Source: Arthrobacter roseus (lineage in GTDB: Bacteria; Actinomycetota; Actinomycetes; Actinomycetales; Micrococcaceae). Taken from it: a stretch of DNA of 64,000 nucleotides. The stretch's first letter is position 1. Each line of letters opens with the position of its first letter. The notes beneath the pieces were generated by a model. The model was not told the origin of the DNA. It saw only the letters and a list, made by a program, of their open reading frames with translations, and searched no databases. Location: NCBI RefSeq assembly GCF_016907875.1, contig NZ_JAFBCU010000001.1, positions 186,001 through 250,000 of the forward strand, written 5' to 3'. Shown here piece after piece: positions 62,354-64,000 of the stretch. A program made the translations under genes and the position numbers.

Positions 62354-63142
62354 TCAGCTGACATTCACGTACGGAAGCAGACCGCTCAGCGGACCAGTTT
62401 GCACCAGCTTCCATGCGGCCAAGCCGAACCCAAACAGTGCATACGCCGCTATCGGGACGATCACCACTTTCTCGCGCCAGGATCCCGCTGTACCCAGAAT
62501 GGGAATGCTGATAAAGCCGCTGGTCCGCCAGAACGGCATGTTCCAACTCTTCGGCGGCCCGAATTTGAGGGGCCAGAATAGGGGAACCCCACCCACGGTG
62601 GTCAGGTCCCCCAAGATATGGGCTGTCACCCCAATTCCCATGGCCAGCGGCAACCAGGGACCTTGGACTGGCGCAAGGAAACAGACGATCACGGCAGCCA
62701 GCAGCCCAAAAAACCAGTTGGCCAGTACAGAACGGCGGGGAAATACTTCCAGCGTTTTCAGTGCGATTGCCACTAGAAACATGCACAGCAGGCCGGCACC
62801 CAGTGCCACCTGATGCCCACGAATTACCGGTTGCCACGAAGCCGCCAGCGCAGCCAGCAGGATGAAGACCACGACCCCGATAATCGAATGTGTACCGTTC
62901 CGGTGACCGCCACTGACCTTCCCAATGAGAAACGCCAGCACATTGGTCACCGGTGGGAGGGCGTAGGCGATACTCGACCGCCGATGGTCCGAATCGCAGA
63001 TCAGTGCTGCCCCGGCCGTCACCAGACCCCCGATCACCACGCCGGCAGGTTCAAGCGGGTACCAGCCAAAAGCGTGGCTTCCCGTGGATGTCACGGCTAC
63101 CCATGCGGCAGCACCGCAGGCGGCATGATTGCCTCCCATCAT
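62354..63142 (-). CDS. YdjM-like membrane metal-dependent hydrolase
   Basis: A 262-residue polytopic protein of the YdjM family (PF04307). The HAACGAAAWVAV start carries the first His, GALICDSDHRRSSIA the Asp/Asp-His motif, GGHRNGTHSIIG the third metal cluster and AHILGDLTTVGGVPLFWPL the last His-Asp. Six or seven hydrophobic helices surround these. The family is predicted to be an inner-membrane Zn-dependent phospholipase-like hydrolase with unclear role. The start at 63142 has GGAG upstream. Confidence 0.85.
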   Translation of the reverse strand: MMGGNHAACGAAAWVAVTSTGSHAFGWYPLEPAGVVIGGLVTAGAALICDSDHRRSSIAYALPPVTNVLAFLIGKVSGGHRNGTHSIIGVVVFILLAALAASWQPVIRGHQVALGAGLLCMFLVAIALKTLEVFPRRSVLANWFFGLLAAVIVCFLAPVQGPWLPLAMGIGVTAHILGDLTTVGGVPLFWPLKFGPPKSWNMPFWRTSGFISIPILGTAGSWREKVVIVPIAAYALFGFGLAAWKLVQTGPLSGLLPYVNVS

Positions 63143-63260
63143 CGTTTCAGCTCCAGGTTCTCTTGCAGTGAATGGCGAAAGCGCCCTGACTACATTGGCA
63201 CAGCGCCGACGTCGTCCTGGCGGCCCGAAACCGGATCGTGGCCGTGGAAGAATAGGAGCC

Positions 63261-64000
63261 ATGGCTGAAACTTCTTCCCGCGTTGAACTGTCATCTGTCT
63301 CCCCCGCTATTGCGTTGGGCCCGCTGGATGGTCGCTACAGCGCCGCCGTCGCGCCCCTGGTGGACTACCTGTCCGAGGCCGCGCTAAACCGAGATCGTAC
63401 CCACGTTGAAGTAGAGTGGCTGATCCACCTCACCTCGCGCTCCGTGCTGCCCGGAACGGCTCCTCTCAGCGATGAGCAGCAGGGACAACTGCGGGACATC
63501 GTCACCTCGTTCGATGGAAATTCGGTGGCCGAGCTTGCCGAAATCGAGAACGTCACAGTCCATGACGTCAAAGCTGTGGAATACTTCATCGGCCGTCGGC
63601 TGGCCGACGTCGGCATTGAACACCTGAAGGCCATGGTGCACTTCGGATGTACCTCGGAAGACATCAACAACCTGTCCTACGCCGTTGGTATCAAAGACGC
63701 GGTCCAGGACGTGTGGCTGCCAGCTGCTCGGCAACTGGTGCAGCAGATCGCGGCCATGGCGGAAGCCAATCGTGACGTGGCCATGCTCTCGCGCACCCAC
63801 GGGCAACCCGCCACACCCACTACGCTCGGCAAGGAACTTGCCGTCACAGCGCACCGCCTGCAACGGCAGCTATCCCGCATCGAGAACACCGAGTTCCTGG
63901 GCAAGATCAACGGTGCCACCGGGACCTATGCCGCCCACGTTGCCGCAGTTCCCAGCGCAGACTGGCAAGACGTTGCCCAAAGCTTTGTCGAAGGGCTTGG
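63261..64000 (+). CDS. purB: Adenylosuccinate lyase, 3' end outside window
   Basis: The first 246 codons of a fumarase/aspartase-superfamily lyase acting twice in purine synthesis, on SAICAR and on adenylosuccinate. PLDGRYSAAVAPLVDYLSE, VTVHDVKAVEYFIGRRL, HFGCTSEDINNLSYA and AMLSRTHGQPATPTTLGKEL with the catalytic His are as in PurB. AGGAG at 63254-63258 precedes the ATG. The frame is still open at base 64000. Confidence 0.94.
   Translation, partial: MAETSSRVELSSVSPAIALGPLDGRYSAAVAPLVDYLSEAALNRDRTHVEVEWLIHLTSRSVLPGTAPLSDEQQGQLRDIVTSFDGNSVAELAEIENVTVHDVKAVEYFIGRRLADVGIEHLKAMVHFGCTSEDINNLSYAVGIKDAVQDVWLPAARQLVQQIAAMAEANRDVAMLSRTHGQPATPTTLGKELAVTAHRLQRQLSRIENTEFLGKINGATGTYAAHVAAVPSADWQDVAQSFVEGL

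Noticed and set aside
1-64000. tRNA or rRNA genes
   Set aside because: No cloverleaf with a TTCGAATC-type T-arm or conserved rRNA stretch was noticed in the gaps. A tRNAscan run would be needed to exclude them fully.

Overview
The window is chromosomal DNA of a high-GC Gram-positive bacterium, most likely Arthrobacter or a close relative in the Micrococcaceae. The evidence is the codon usage, the homodimeric aceE-type pyruvate dehydrogenase, the PucR/IclR regulators, the uricase/allantoin/glyoxylate genes and the actinobacterial MobF relaxase and IS remnants. No rRNA, tRNA or CRISPR array was seen.

Layout. 1-4.5 kb: membrane proteins, one of them frameshifted, a fatty-acid desaturase, a CitE-like lyase and a Bcp peroxiredoxin. 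4.6-10.7 kb: the minus-strand operon hyi-glxR-gcl-glxK-allB, which turns allantoin and glyoxylate into glycerate 2-phosphate. 10.8-14.1 kb: a TPP riboswitch followed by an overlapping SDR / flavin monooxygenase / epimerase operon. 14.9-17.3 kb: a polar-amino-acid-type ABC transporter. 17.4-32.4 kb: a mobile and decayed zone. It holds a relaxase tail, a PLD-like protein, an IS30 element split by both a group II intron and an IS3 element, serine recombinases, an IS110 remnant, and several pseudogenes, with a few intact genes between them. 32.4-37.4 kb: EamA/MarR pair, pentapeptide protein, a GntR/membrane pair flanked by two 67-bp repeats, and an ASCH protein.

37.4-45.3 kb: the second half of purine catabolism: allE, a DUF6986 aldolase, aceB, malic enzyme, a divergent IclR regulator, and uricase-uraH-uraD. 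45.5-52.3 kb: aceE, an SDR, small genes, and a PucR regulator divergent from alanine dehydrogenase. 53.1-56.0 kb: a small, unusual RiPP-like locus. It consists of a precursor with six 11-residue Trp-rich repeats, a stand-alone LanB C-terminal/thiopeptide-type protein, a small coupled ORF and a divergent LuxR-type regulator. 56.2-64 kb: aminotransferases, an epimerase, a holin-like membrane protein, a WXG100/hydrolase pair, a YdjM-like protein and the start of purB.

How it fits together. Six copies of a 15-bp palindrome close to TTCCGTATTGCGGAA lie before hyi, malic enzyme, the IclR gene (two), uraD and aceE. They point to one IclR regulon that routes urate through allantoin and glyoxylate to glycerate, malate and pyruvate. 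The two catabolic halves are now about 27 kb apart, and much of the intervening DNA is mobile or decayed. The strongest candidate for an undescribed system is the repeat-core RiPP-like locus at 53.1-56.0 kb.
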